From positions 5,394,001-5,458,000 of the forward strand of contig NZ_CP080332.1 of assembly GCF_019456655.1 (NCBI RefSeq): a stretch of DNA of 64,000 nucleotides. Reading direction: 5' to 3'. The notes beneath the pieces were generated by a model that was not told where the DNA came from, did not search any database, and was given only the letters and a program-made list of their open reading frames with translations. This document shows positions 26,248 to 35,561 of the stretch, in pieces; the first letter of the stretch is position 1; the number at the start of each line of letters is the position of its first letter. The DNA comes from Mycolicibacterium diernhoferi. GTDB lineage: Bacteria; Actinomycetota; Actinomycetes; Mycobacteriales; Mycobacteriaceae. Both the position numbers and the translations under genes were made by a program.

Positions 26248-27348
26248 TCACCAGTCCTCGTCGACGTCGTCTTCGGCCAGGTCGTATTCGAGGGATTCGG
26301 GCAGCGCCAGGCCGGAGGCGGTGCCCCCGCTGCTCCCCCGCTGTCCCATCATCGGCGCGCCCATGCCCCCCATGGCGCCACCGGCGGCCACCGGCGCCAT
26401 CCCGCCGATCGCGCCGCTGCCTGCACCGGCACCGGGCGCCGGGGCCACCGACACCGGCAGGGTATTGCCGACCAGACCGGCCAACAGCGGCGACTGAGCC
26501 GAACCGCCGCCACCGCCGGGCAGGCCGGCCGCACGCATCATGCCCGCGCCGGCACCGGCGCCGGATCCACCGGCGAGCGGGTGATTGGAGAACGCGGAGA
26601 ACGGTGAGAGCGCACCCAGCCCCGCGGAACCTCCACCGCCCTGGCCGAACATCGAGGTGAGTTGTTGCAGCGGCTGGCCGAGGGTCTGCATGAGCTGTTG
26701 GGGTGCCTGGGTCACCTGGCCCATCGCCTGCCCCAACATCTGCGGGATCTGGCCGACCAACCCGGCGAGTTGCCCGAGCATCTGCATCGCCTGCGACGGG
26801 TCCTGTCCGGCCAGCTGCTGCGGACCTACCGGCGGGACACCCCCGGTGGGCAGCTGCGGCGGGGCGCCGATGGCATTGGCCATCGTGCCGGCGTTGGCCG
26901 AGACGGTGGCGGCGTTCTGTGACAGGCCCATCATGATCCGGCTCTGTACCAGCGCCTGGGTGTTGCTGACCGGCATCGCCTGCAGCGCCATGCATTCGGC
27001 CTGAGTTTCCTGGGCCACGATGTTGGCCGTCATCTTGGTCTGGATGACCGCGGCCTCCATGGTGCGCAACTTGGCGGCGATGGCGGCGGCTTGGGCACCG
27101 TTGGCCTCATGGCCGCCGATTATGGTGCCGGCCTCACCGGCGGCAGCCAGCGAACCGCCACCCTCCCACTCGCCGGTCAGTCTCGTCAGCTGGCCCTGTT
27201 GCGCCGGCACCACCGTGCCGTTGATCTTGGCGGCCATCGCCTCGTACTGCGCGGCCGCCGCGGCCAGTGCGTTCTCGTCGACATTCGGCCAACCCGGACC
27301 GGTGACCGTTTGCCCCCCGTATGGGCTCACGTCAGGCTGGATCCCCAT
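26248..27348 (-). CDS. Putative ESX (type VII) secretion substrate, WxG/PPE-like N-terminus
   Basis: 366 residues. The first ~160 residues are helical and Ala-rich, starting with WPNVDENALAA and holding a W-E-G turn (61-63) between two helices, like WXG100, PPE or EspB proteins. From about 160 onward it is Gly/Pro/Gln/Met-rich with repeated QML-GQ-type turns, ending in an acidic tail (EYDLAEDDVDEDW). No signal peptide is seen, which suits ESX export. It is followed six bp later by the YxxxD protein, and ltp2 ends 45 bp before its start. In M. tuberculosis a PPE gene stands next to ltp2, so the pair may replace it. Confidence 0.6.
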   Translation of the reverse strand: MGIQPDVSPYGGQTVTGPGWPNVDENALAAAAAQYEAMAAKINGTVVPAQQGQLTRLTGEWEGGGSLAAAGEAGTIIGGHEANGAQAAAIAAKLRTMEAAVIQTKMTANIVAQETQAECMALQAMPVSNTQALVQSRIMMGLSQNAATVSANAGTMANAIGAPPQLPTGGVPPVGPQQLAGQDPSQAMQMLGQLAGLVGQIPQMLGQAMGQVTQAPQQLMQTLGQPLQQLTSMFGQGGGGSAGLGALSPFSAFSNHPLAGGSGAGAGAGMMRAAGLPGGGGGSAQSPLLAGLVGNTLPVSVAPAPGAGAGSGAIGGMAPVAAGGAMGGMGAPMMGQRGSSGGTASGLALPESLEYDLAEDDVDEDW

Positions 27349-27393
27349 AGCGACGAGATTACCGTGCCCCCGACCTGGGGAGGCACACTAAAA

Positions 27394-28554
27394 TCAGCCC
27401 AGGATCAGACCCGAGGTGGGCACCCCGGTACCCGCTGTGACCAGCACATGCTCGACGCCCTCGACCTGGTTGACCGAGGTCCCGCGCAGCTGGCGCACTC
27501 CCTCGGCGATCCCGTTCATGCCGTGGATGTAGGCCTCACCGAGCTGTCCGCCATGGGTGTTGATCGGTAGCCGCCCGCCGATCTCGATCGCGCCGCCGGC
27601 GATGAAGTCCTTGGCCTCGCCCTTTCCGCAGAAACCGAGCTCCTCCAGCTGGATCAGGGTGTACGGGGTGAAGTGGTCGTACAGGATCGCGGTCTGGATG
27701 TCGGCCGGCGACAGCCCACTCTGCTGCCAGAGCTGGCGGCCGACCAGGCCCATCTCGGGCAGGCCCAGCTCTTCGCGGTAGTACGAGTACATGGTGAACT
27801 GGTCGGCGCCGGCGCCCTGAGCCGCGGCCTCGATGATCGCCGGCCGGTGCTTGAGATCCTTGGCCCGCTCGGGGGTGGTGACGACGATGGCCACCCCGCC
27901 GTCGGTTTCCTGGCAGCAGTCCAGCAGTCGCAGCGGTTCGGCGATGAACCGGGAGTTCTGGTGATCCTCGATGGTGATCGGCTTACCGTAGAAATGCGCC
28001 TTCGGGTTGTTCGCGGCGTGTTTGCGATCGGCGACCGAGACCGCACCGAAATCGGCGCTGGTGGCGCCGTACTCGTGCATGTAGCGCTGAGCGATCATCG
28101 CCACCGACGCAGCCGGGGTGCTCAGCCCGTGCGGGTAGGACCAGCTGTACTCCACACCGCGCGAGTCGGCGTTGACGGTGAGCCCGGTCATCACCTGCCC
28201 GAAACGGAACTCCGAGCGCTCATTGAACGCTCGGTAGGCGACGACGACATCCGCGACGCCGGTCGCCACCGCCAGGGCGGCCTGCTGGACGGTGGCCGCC
28301 GCGGCCCCGCCGCCGTAACCGATCTGGCTGAAGAACTTCAGGTCACCGATCCCGGTGGACCGGGCGACGGCGGTCTCCAGGTTCGAGTCCATGGTGAAGG
28401 TCACCAGTCCGTCCACGTCCGACGGCGACAGGCCCGCATCGTCGAGCGCGTCGAGCACTGCCTCGGCGGCCAGCCGTAACTCGCTGCGGCCGGAGTTCTT
28501 GGAGAAGTCGGTTGCACCGATACCGGCGATCGCCGCTTTACCCGACAGGCTCAC
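27394..28554 (-). CDS. ltp2: Steroid side-chain aldolase (thiolase-like)
   Basis: A thiolase-fold protein of 386 residues, orthologous by order and sequence to Rv3540c. Ltp2 works with the DUF35 part of ChsH2 as a retro-aldolase that releases propionyl-CoA and leaves the 17-keto steroid. In keeping with that role the thiolase nucleophile Cys is missing (SQIGYGGGAAAATV at that place), while the C-terminal NTHGGQLGEAYIHGMNG with a Tyr is kept. The start is a GTG at 28554 that overlaps the chsH1 stop (GTGA). It is the last gene of the KstR-type operon that begins with cyp125. Confidence 0.92.
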   Translation of the reverse strand: MSLSGKAAIAGIGATDFSKNSGRSELRLAAEAVLDALDDAGLSPSDVDGLVTFTMDSNLETAVARSTGIGDLKFFSQIGYGGGAAAATVQQAALAVATGVADVVVAYRAFNERSEFRFGQVMTGLTVNADSRGVEYSWSYPHGLSTPAASVAMIAQRYMHEYGATSADFGAVSVADRKHAANNPKAHFYGKPITIEDHQNSRFIAEPLRLLDCCQETDGGVAIVVTTPERAKDLKHRPAIIEAAAQGAGADQFTMYSYYREELGLPEMGLVGRQLWQQSGLSPADIQTAILYDHFTPYTLIQLEELGFCGKGEAKDFIAGGAIEIGGRLPINTHGGQLGEAYIHGMNGIAEGVRQLRGTSVNQVEGVEHVLVTAGTGVPTSGLILG

Positions 28555-28946
28555 TTTCCGCCTCCCAGCGTGAGGGTCGATGTGGCGATGACATGGGCGC
28601 CAAGACTGTTGTTGCCCACCACTTTCAGCGTGATCAGGTCCCCGTCGACCTCGGTCACCTCACCGGTGAAGGTGATGGTGTCATAGGCGTACCACGGCAC
28701 ACCGAGGCGCAGCTTGATCGACCTGACGATCGCGTTCGGCCCGGCCCAGTCGGTCACGTAACGCCCGACCAGACCCGTGTCGGTCAGGATGTTGACGAAG
28801 ATGTCCTTGGAACCCTTCGCCTGCGCCTTGTCCCGGTCGTGATGCACGTCCTGGTAATCGCGGGTCGCGATGGCGGTGGACACGATGAACGTGGGGTCGC
28901 CGTAGATCTGCAGTTCGGGCAGCTTGGTGCCCACGGTCACGCTCAC
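28551..28946 (-). CDS. chsH1: Enoyl-CoA hydratase subunit, MaoC-like
   Basis: A small hotdog-fold (MaoC-like) protein of about 131 residues, orthologue of Rv3541c. It pairs with ChsH2 to hydrate the C3-shortened steroid side-chain enoyl-CoA. The hydratase motif is FIVSTAIATRDYQDVHHDRDKA (split by the active Asp and His), followed by VNILTDTGLV. The start is taken as GTG at 28946, whose GTGA overlaps the chsH2 stop and gives the length of the M. tuberculosis protein; a longer frame from 28976 would overlap chsH2 by 34 bp. Confidence 0.92.
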   Translation of the reverse strand: MSVTVGTKLPELQIYGDPTFIVSTAIATRDYQDVHHDRDKAQAKGSKDIFVNILTDTGLVGRYVTDWAGPNAIVRSIKLRLGVPWYAYDTITFTGEVTEVDGDLITLKVVGNNSLGAHVIATSTLTLGGGK

Positions 28947-29920
28947 TTGGCGGGCTCCCATGCGTACAGGCTCCATGCGGGGCTGACATCACTGTCTCCG
29001 AAATCGAGATAGGTTGCGCGCACCGACATTCCGATCTTCACGTCGGCGGGATCGACACCGCGCAGCTCGCCGAGCATGCGGACGCCCTCCTCGAGTTCGA
29101 CGAGCGCGATCACGAACGGCAGCGAGCGCCCGGGCACCTTGGGCGCGTGGTGCACCACGAAGCTGAACACCGTGCCGTTGCCGGAGGCCACCACGTAGTC
29201 GACCGGGTCGTCCTTACCCGCCCACACCGCCGGCACCGGCGGATGCTGCAGGGATCCGTCGGGGCGGCGCTGGATACGCAGTTCGTGGGCGTTGATGCCG
29301 TCCCAGAAGAACTTGGTGTCCCGAGAGGACGACGGCCTCATCAGCTTGTCCGGATCGAGGTCCTCCGGGATCGCGACCTCTTCGCCGGCCTGCGCGCCGA
29401 CCTGGTTCGCCGCCGGCAGGAACTTCATGATCCGCCAGTCCATTTCGGCGACTTCTTCATCACCGACGTGCCAGCGGATCTTCTGGTTGATGAAGTAGCC
29501 CTCGCCCAGCGCGGTCTGCTTGGGCCCGATGATGCTGACGATCTCGGCACTCATGGCGACCTGCTCACCCGGCCGCAGGTAGCGGTGATAGGTCTGATCG
29601 CAGTTGGTGGCGACCACCCCGACGTATCCGGCGTCGTCGAACAACTTCATGGCGCGCGCCAGCGGATCATCCTCGGATCGCTTGCGCCCCAAGCCCATCA
29701 TGGTCCAGACCTGGATCATGGCGGGCGGCGCGACGATGCCCGGATGGCCCGCGGACCGGGCTGCTTCGTCGTCGACGTAAATCGGGTTCTTGTCACCGAT
29801 CGCATCGGTCCAGTGGTGAATCATCGGCTGGTTCACCGGATCCCGGGCGATGGTCGGCTCGCCGGCACCCGACGCGAGGATCGCGTCGATGCCCTGCTGA
29901 AGATCGTTCGATTGCGTCAT
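28943..29920 (-). CDS. chsH2: Enoyl-CoA hydratase subunit with C-terminal DUF35
   Basis: About 325 residues, orthologue of Rv3542c. The N-terminal half is a MaoC-like hotdog domain (HWTDAIGDKNPIYVDDEAAR). The C-terminal part is a DUF35 OB-fold domain (GTVFSFVVHHAPKVPG, then VIALVELEEGVRMLGEL) that docks with Ltp2. It forms the hydratase with ChsH1. The start is the ATG at 29920, in ATGA overlap with the chsE2 stop; the frame is open much further upstream, but only as a shadow of chsE2. It belongs to the cyp125-ltp2 operon. Confidence 0.93.
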   Translation of the reverse strand: MTQSNDLQQGIDAILASGAGEPTIARDPVNQPMIHHWTDAIGDKNPIYVDDEAARSAGHPGIVAPPAMIQVWTMMGLGRKRSEDDPLARAMKLFDDAGYVGVVATNCDQTYHRYLRPGEQVAMSAEIVSIIGPKQTALGEGYFINQKIRWHVGDEEVAEMDWRIMKFLPAANQVGAQAGEEVAIPEDLDPDKLMRPSSSRDTKFFWDGINAHELRIQRRPDGSLQHPPVPAVWAGKDDPVDYVVASGNGTVFSFVVHHAPKVPGRSLPFVIALVELEEGVRMLGELRGVDPADVKIGMSVRATYLDFGDSDVSPAWSLYAWEPAK

Positions 29921-31080
29921 CGCGGAACCCTCGGCACCTTCAGGCCGGACGCCGCGATCATCTCGCGCATCACCTCGTTGACGCCGCCACCGAAGGTGAT
30001 GACCAGATTGCGCTTGGTCATCTTGTCCAGCCAGTCCAGCAGCCGGGCGGTATGCGGATCCGCGGGGTTTCCGTACCGGCCGACGACCTCCTCGGCGAGC
30101 CGGCCCACTTCCTGAATCCGTTCGGTGGAGAAGACTTTGGTCGCGGCGGCATCGGCGACGGCGATGGTCTCGCCGGAGGCGGCGACCTGCCAGTTCAGCA
30201 GCTCGTTGACCCGCCAGATCGCCTTGATCTGACCGAGCAGACGGCGGGCGCCCTCCTGCTCCAGGGGCGTGACGCCGTCCGAGCCGGGCTGGGCCGCCCA
30301 CTCGTGCACCTGGTCGTAGATGCCCGCGATACGTCCGGCCGGGCCCAGCCCCACCCGCTCATGGTTGAGCTGGGTGGTGATCAGCTTCCAGCCGCCGTTC
30401 TCCTCGCCGACCAGCATGTCGGCGGGCACCCGCACGTCGTTGTAGTACGAGGCGTTGGTGTGGTGTGCACCGTCGGACAGGATGATCGGCGTCCACGAGT
30501 AGCCGGGATCCTTGGTGTCCACGATCAGGATCGAGATGCCCTTGTGCTTGGCGGCTTCCGGATCGGTGCGACACGCCAACCAGATGTAGTCGGCGTCATG
30601 GGCACCGGTGGTCCACATCTTCTGGCCGTTGACGATGTATTCATCGCCATGCTTGACGGCGGTGGTGCGCAGCGAGGCCAGGTCGGTGCCGGCTTCGGGT
30701 TCGGAGTAGCCGATCGCGAAATGCACTTCGCCGGCCAGGATCCCGGGCAGGAACTTCTTCTTCTGCGCTTCGGTGCCGAGGGCCTGCAGCGTCGGTCCGA
30801 CGGTCTGCAGGGTCACCATCGGCAGCGGGATGTCCGCACGGTTGGCCTCGTTGATGAAGATCTGCTGCTCGACCGGGCCGAAGCCCAGGCCGCCGTACTC
30901 CTTGGGCCAACCGACGCCGAGCTTGCCGTCACTGCCCATCCGCTTGATCACCGTGCGGTAGGCCTCGTTGTGCCGGTCGGACTCCATCGCCGCGGCTTCC
31001 TCGGGAGTCACCAGCGTCGAGAAGTATTCCCGCAGTTCGGATTGCAGCTTGCGCTGCTCCGCGGTCAGGTCGATGAACAT
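29917..31080 (-). CDS. chsE2: Acyl-CoA dehydrogenase, large partner of the ChsE1-ChsE2 complex
   Basis: 387 residues, orthologue of FadE29 (Rv3543c). With ChsE1 it forms an alpha2beta2 dehydrogenase that desaturates the 3-carbon side chain CoA ester of cholesterol intermediates. Visible family features are GYSEPEAGTDLASL in the middle domain, a FAD-contacting Trp/Ser region and the C-terminal FGGGVNEVMREMIA. It lies exactly one base from the chsE1 stop and overlaps chsH2 by four bases. Regulation is through KstR with the rest of the operon. Confidence 0.93.
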   Translation of the reverse strand: MFIDLTAEQRKLQSELREYFSTLVTPEEAAAMESDRHNEAYRTVIKRMGSDGKLGVGWPKEYGGLGFGPVEQQIFINEANRADIPLPMVTLQTVGPTLQALGTEAQKKKFLPGILAGEVHFAIGYSEPEAGTDLASLRTTAVKHGDEYIVNGQKMWTTGAHDADYIWLACRTDPEAAKHKGISILIVDTKDPGYSWTPIILSDGAHHTNASYYNDVRVPADMLVGEENGGWKLITTQLNHERVGLGPAGRIAGIYDQVHEWAAQPGSDGVTPLEQEGARRLLGQIKAIWRVNELLNWQVAASGETIAVADAAATKVFSTERIQEVGRLAEEVVGRYGNPADPHTARLLDWLDKMTKRNLVITFGGGVNEVMREMIAASGLKVPRVPR

Positions 31081-32085
31081 TTACGCTCCCACCAGGTCGA
31101 GACGATACGCGGGACCGCCCAGCAGCCGGTTCAGGTCCTTGATCGAGGAGAAGTAGCGGTCCATGGGGTAGGTGATGTCCATGCCCATACCGCCGTGCAG
31201 GTGGTGGCACAACCGCATGGCAGGCGGGGCCTGCGTGGTGAGCCAGTAACCCAGGATGGCCAGATCGTCTGTGGCGTCGAGTCCTTCGGACAGCCGCCAC
31301 ACCACCGAGGTCGCGACCAGCGAGATGGTCCGCGACGCGATGTACACCTCGGACAGCTGCGCGGCCACCGTCTGGAACGTGGACAGCGGCCGGCCGAACT
31401 GCTCGCGGGTGGCGACGTAATCGGCGGTCAGCCGCAGTGCACCGGCGACCAGACCGGCGGCGAACGCACCGGTGGCAGCCAGCACGAGCTCGTTCACCCG
31501 GGTGACGGTTGCACCCTGCAGGACGTCGTCGGCGGTGACCTCGACATCGTCGAAGACGACCACGTACTCGTCGGATCCATTGGCCGTCGGCGTCTTGGTC
31601 AGGGTCACGCCCGACGCCTGCGGGGAGACCACGACGACCGCGTCGGCGGCGGTGACCACCAGCCACTGTGCCGTCTCCGCATAGGGCACACCGATCTTGG
31701 TGCCGCTGAGCTTGCCCGCGCGCAGGGTGGTCGACGGCCGGTCCGGGAGTTGCGCGCCCGGCTCGTTCAGCGCCGCGCTGAGGACCGCACCCCCGCCGAC
31801 ACCGGCCAGGTAGCGGTCCTGCTGCGCCTCGGTGGCGAGATCCAGCAGCGGGACCAGGCCCAGGCCGAGGGTGGCCAGCGCCGGACCGACGGTGCCGTGC
31901 CGCCCGATCTCGGTCAGCGCCGTCGCCACCTCGGCCAGCCCCAGTCCGTCACCGCCGAGCCGATCCGGCACGGCGAGTGCGGCCACACCTCCGGAAACCA
32001 GTGCATCCCAACTGTTCTCCCGTTCCAGCACCGATGTCACCACGTCGGCGACAGCCTGCTGCTCCGGGTTCGGCGAGAAGTCCAC
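31081..32085 (-). CDS. chsE1: Acyl-CoA dehydrogenase, small partner of the ChsE1-ChsE2 complex
   Basis: 334 residues, orthologue of FadE28 (Rv3544c). It is shorter than standard acyl-CoA dehydrogenases: the middle domain is reduced, and the C-terminal Gly-Gly-x-Asn-Glu motif is replaced by LHGGMGMDITYPMDRYF. This marks the beta subunit of the heteromeric steroid dehydrogenases, where one FAD site is formed between unlike chains. It directly precedes chsE2 with no spacer, so the two are made together. A stop-to-start gap of 33 bp separates it from cyp125. Confidence 0.92.
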   Translation of the reverse strand: MDFSPNPEQQAVADVVTSVLERENSWDALVSGGVAALAVPDRLGGDGLGLAEVATALTEIGRHGTVGPALATLGLGLVPLLDLATEAQQDRYLAGVGGGAVLSAALNEPGAQLPDRPSTTLRAGKLSGTKIGVPYAETAQWLVVTAADAVVVVSPQASGVTLTKTPTANGSDEYVVVFDDVEVTADDVLQGATVTRVNELVLAATGAFAAGLVAGALRLTADYVATREQFGRPLSTFQTVAAQLSEVYIASRTISLVATSVVWRLSEGLDATDDLAILGYWLTTQAPPAMRLCHHLHGGMGMDITYPMDRYFSSIKDLNRLLGGPAYRLDLVGA

Positions 32086-32118
32086 CCGTTCTGCTCCTAA
32101 GTGTTCTGTGTCGCTGGT

Positions 32119-33363
32119 CTAGTTGGCCGATGCACCGGTGTAGTCGACCTGCCAGTGCTTGATTCCGTTGAGCCAGCCGGACTTCAACCGCTCCGGGGTG
32201 CCGATCGGCTTGAGATCGGGCATCACGTCGGCGATCGCGTTGAAGATCAGGTTGATGGTCATCCGGGCCAGGTTGGCGCCGATGCAGTAGTGCGCACCGG
32301 TGCCACCGAAGCCGACGTGCGGGTTCGGGTCGCGCAGGATGTTGAAGGTGTGCGGGTCCTCGAAGACCTCTTCGTCGAAGTTGGCCGAGCGGTAGGACAG
32401 CACGACCCGCTCGCCCTTCTTGATCTTCACGCCACCGAGTTCGGTGTCCTCGAGTGCGGTGCGCTGGAACGCCGAAACCGGGGTGGCCCAACGGACGATC
32501 TCGTCGGCGGCAGTACCGGGGCGTTCCTTCTTGTACAGCTCCCACTGGTCGGGGTTCTGCGCGAACGCGATCATGCCGTGGGTGGTCGAGTTGCGGGTGG
32601 TCTCGTTTCCGGCCACCGCCAGCATGATGACGAAGAAGCCGAACTCGTCATCGGAGAGCTTCTCGCCATCGATGTCGGCCTCGATGAGCTTGGTGACGAT
32701 GTCCTCGGTCGGGTTCTTGGACCGTTCCTCGGCCATCTTCATGGCGTAGGTGATCAGTTCGAACGAGGACATGGCCGGATCGATGTCGGCGTACTCGGGA
32801 TCCTCGCCGGCGGTCATCTCGTTGGACCACCGGAACAGCTTGTCCCGGTCTTCCTGGGGCACGCCGAGCAGATCGGCAATGGCCTGCAGCGGCAGCTCGC
32901 TGGCCACCTGCTCGACGAAATCGCCGGCCCCCTCGGCCAGGGCGGTCTCGGCGATCTTGCGGGCGCGGGCCCGCAGTTCGTCCTCGATGCGGCCGACGGC
33001 CCGCGGGGTGAAGCCACGGGAGATGATCTTGCGCAGCCGGGTGTGCTGTGGGGCGTCCATGTTGAGCAGGACGGCCTTCTGCAGGTCGATGGCGTCACGC
33101 GTCATCTCCTGCGGCCACACCGGGATGGCGCCGTCGGGCGAGCTGCCGAAGATCTCGCTGTTCTTGGAGACCTCCTTGACGTCGGCATGCCGGGTGACGA
33201 TCCAGTACCCCGGGTCGCCGAACCCGCCGGTGCCACCGGGCACATCCACCCAGTGCACGGGCGCGGTCTTGCGCAGCTCGGCGAGCTCCTCGACCGGTAG
33301 GCGTTCGAGGTTCAGGGTCGCGTCGAGTGGATCGAAGCCTTCAGGGAGGTTCGGGCTGGCCAT
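32119..33363 (-). CDS. cyp125: Cytochrome P450, steroid C26/C27-monooxygenase
   Basis: A P450 of about 414 residues, orthologue of Rv3545c, which oxidises the terminal methyl of cholesterol and cholestenone to the acid and so starts side-chain degradation. The heme motif is FGGTGAHYCIGANLAR with the thiolate Cys, the I-helix has AVAGNETTRN and the K-helix has EIVR. The ATG at 33363 follows GGAGA at eight bases; the open frame extends to 33435. It is the first gene of the minus-strand operon and is divergent from fadA5, sharing the KstR operator region. Confidence 0.95.
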   Translation of the reverse strand: MASPNLPEGFDPLDATLNLERLPVEELAELRKTAPVHWVDVPGGTGGFGDPGYWIVTRHADVKEVSKNSEIFGSSPDGAIPVWPQEMTRDAIDLQKAVLLNMDAPQHTRLRKIISRGFTPRAVGRIEDELRARARKIAETALAEGAGDFVEQVASELPLQAIADLLGVPQEDRDKLFRWSNEMTAGEDPEYADIDPAMSSFELITYAMKMAEERSKNPTEDIVTKLIEADIDGEKLSDDEFGFFVIMLAVAGNETTRNSTTHGMIAFAQNPDQWELYKKERPGTAADEIVRWATPVSAFQRTALEDTELGGVKIKKGERVVLSYRSANFDEEVFEDPHTFNILRDPNPHVGFGGTGAHYCIGANLARMTINLIFNAIADVMPDLKPIGTPERLKSGWLNGIKHWQVDYTGASAN

Positions 33364-33493
33364 GCAGGATCTCCTTGCGAAAGTCGGGGCACGGGTCGGG
33401 CGACAACAATTCCTTCTAGTGCCACTTGCGACCATTGAAACATGCCTCCACCGCAGATAAAAGGCACGGTGGCATCGTCGCTTGTCAGAGTAA

Positions 33494-33507
33494 TGAAACG
33501 TGTTCTA
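33494..33507. promoter_or_regulatory. KstR operator
   Basis: TGAAACGTGTTCTA matches the published KstR consensus TnnAACnnGTTnnA at all eight fixed positions. It lies in the 154-bp divergent region between cyp125 and fadA5, ten bases before the fadA5 ATG, so it overlaps the likely transcription start of fadA5. KstR represses cholesterol side-chain genes and is released by 3-oxo-steroid acyl-CoA esters. Confidence 0.85.
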
Positions 33508-33508
33508 G

Positions 33509-34669
<1,161 letters not shown>

Positions 34670-34674
34670 TCCGC

Positions 34675-35055
34675 GTGCCCCTCGCCGATCCCGAGCGCAT
34701 CGCCGCAGCACAGTCCTATATCGACGCGCTGTCGACCCATCGGGCCGATGAGGTGCCGTTCGCCCCGGACTGCATCCGGATCGAGATGGGCCTGAAGACC
34801 GGACGTTCCGGAGATCACCTGCGGCGCAGCCTGAACAACGGTCCGCAGTTCAAGCTGATCGAGCGGACCACGCCGCCGGTGTTCACCGTCGACGGGGACA
34901 CCATCCGGGCGCAGTTCGACGTGCTGACCAGACCGCGACTGCTCGGCCGGCGGGTGTGCTCACACGTCGACGAGACGTTCCTCATTCCGGCCGGTGACGC
35001 ACAGCCGACGATCCGTCACATCAACGCCAAGCTCAGTCCGTTCATCGGCCGATAG
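34675..35055 (+). CDS. Small NTF2-like/DUF protein of unknown function
   Basis: About 126 residues from a GTG at 34675, five bases after the fadA5 stop. The start region PERIAAAQSYIDALSTHRADEV and the following CIRIEMGLKTGRSG fit an NTF2/SnoaL-like alpha+beta cone fold, as found in small enzymes and binding proteins. There is no signal peptide. The position between fadA5 and ddn makes co-transcription with the steroid genes likely. I know of no proven role; a steroid-binding or isomerase-like role is only a guess. Confidence 0.65.
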   Translation: MPLADPERIAAAQSYIDALSTHRADEVPFAPDCIRIEMGLKTGRSGDHLRRSLNNGPQFKLIERTTPPVFTVDGDTIRAQFDVLTRPRLLGRRVCSHVDETFLIPAGDAQPTIRHINAKLSPFIGR

Positions 35056-35064
35056 GGTCACCGC

Positions 35065-35544
35065 ATGTCCGAGACACCCCGCCCGCTCAACGCCAAGCAG
35101 GTCGAGCGCCTCAATGCCTCGTCCACCGGCACCATCATCAAGTGGATGTCGCGCGCCCAGACGTGGATCTTCAAGAAGTCGGGCGGCAAGCTCGCCAACA
35201 AGTTCCTGCGCGGCGCCGAGGTCGGCATCCTGACCACGACCGGCCGGAAGTCCGGTGAGCCCCGCGACAGCCCGCTGCTGTTCCTGCAGGAGGGCCGGCG
35301 GATCGTGCTGGTGGCGTCGCAGGGCGGCCGGGCCACCAACCCGATGTGGTACCTGAACATCAAGGCCGATCCGAGGATCTCCTTTCAGACCAAGAAGGAA
35401 CGGCTGGAGCTGGTGGCCCGCGAGGCGACCGATGCCGAACGCGACGAGTACTGGCCCAAGCTGGACGCGATGTACCCCGACTTCGTCAACTACCGGTCCT
35501 ACACCGATCGTAAAATCCCGATCCTGATCTGCGATCCCGCCTAG
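35065..35544 (+). CDS. ddn: Deazaflavin (F420)-dependent nitroreductase
   Basis: 159 residues, orthologue of Rv3547 (Ddn) in sequence and place. Family members have a split beta barrel, bind reduced F420 and reduce quinones; in M. tuberculosis Ddn activates bicyclic nitroimidazole drugs. The core motif LTTTGRKSGEPRDSPLLF and NPMWYLNIKADPRI are diagnostic, and the N-terminal amphipathic helix suits membrane attachment. The ATG at 35065 lies nine bases after the previous stop. Confidence 0.92.
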   Translation: MSETPRPLNAKQVERLNASSTGTIIKWMSRAQTWIFKKSGGKLANKFLRGAEVGILTTTGRKSGEPRDSPLLFLQEGRRIVLVASQGGRATNPMWYLNIKADPRISFQTKKERLELVAREATDAERDEYWPKLDAMYPDFVNYRSYTDRKIPILICDPA

Positions 35545-35561
35545 CTCGCTACTGTGAGCCG

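Noticed and set aside
25936..26607. Plus-strand frames opposite the secretion-substrate pair
   Set aside because: These are low-complexity complements of Gly/Gln codons without ribosome sites or motifs.
28943..30301. Longer form of chsH2 starting at 30301
   Set aside because: The extra N-terminus is a frame-shifted reading of chsE2. The ATG at 29920 with ATGA overlap gives the normal length.
30052..32100. 682-residue plus-strand open frame
   Set aside because: It is the antisense shadow of chsE2 and chsE1. The product is rich in His, Arg and Gly without a fold, as expected from third-position GC bias.
33400..33420. Possible second KstR box near cyp125
   Set aside because: The sequence around ACAACAATTCCTTCTA matches only part of TnnAACnnGTTnnA and lacks the central GTT.
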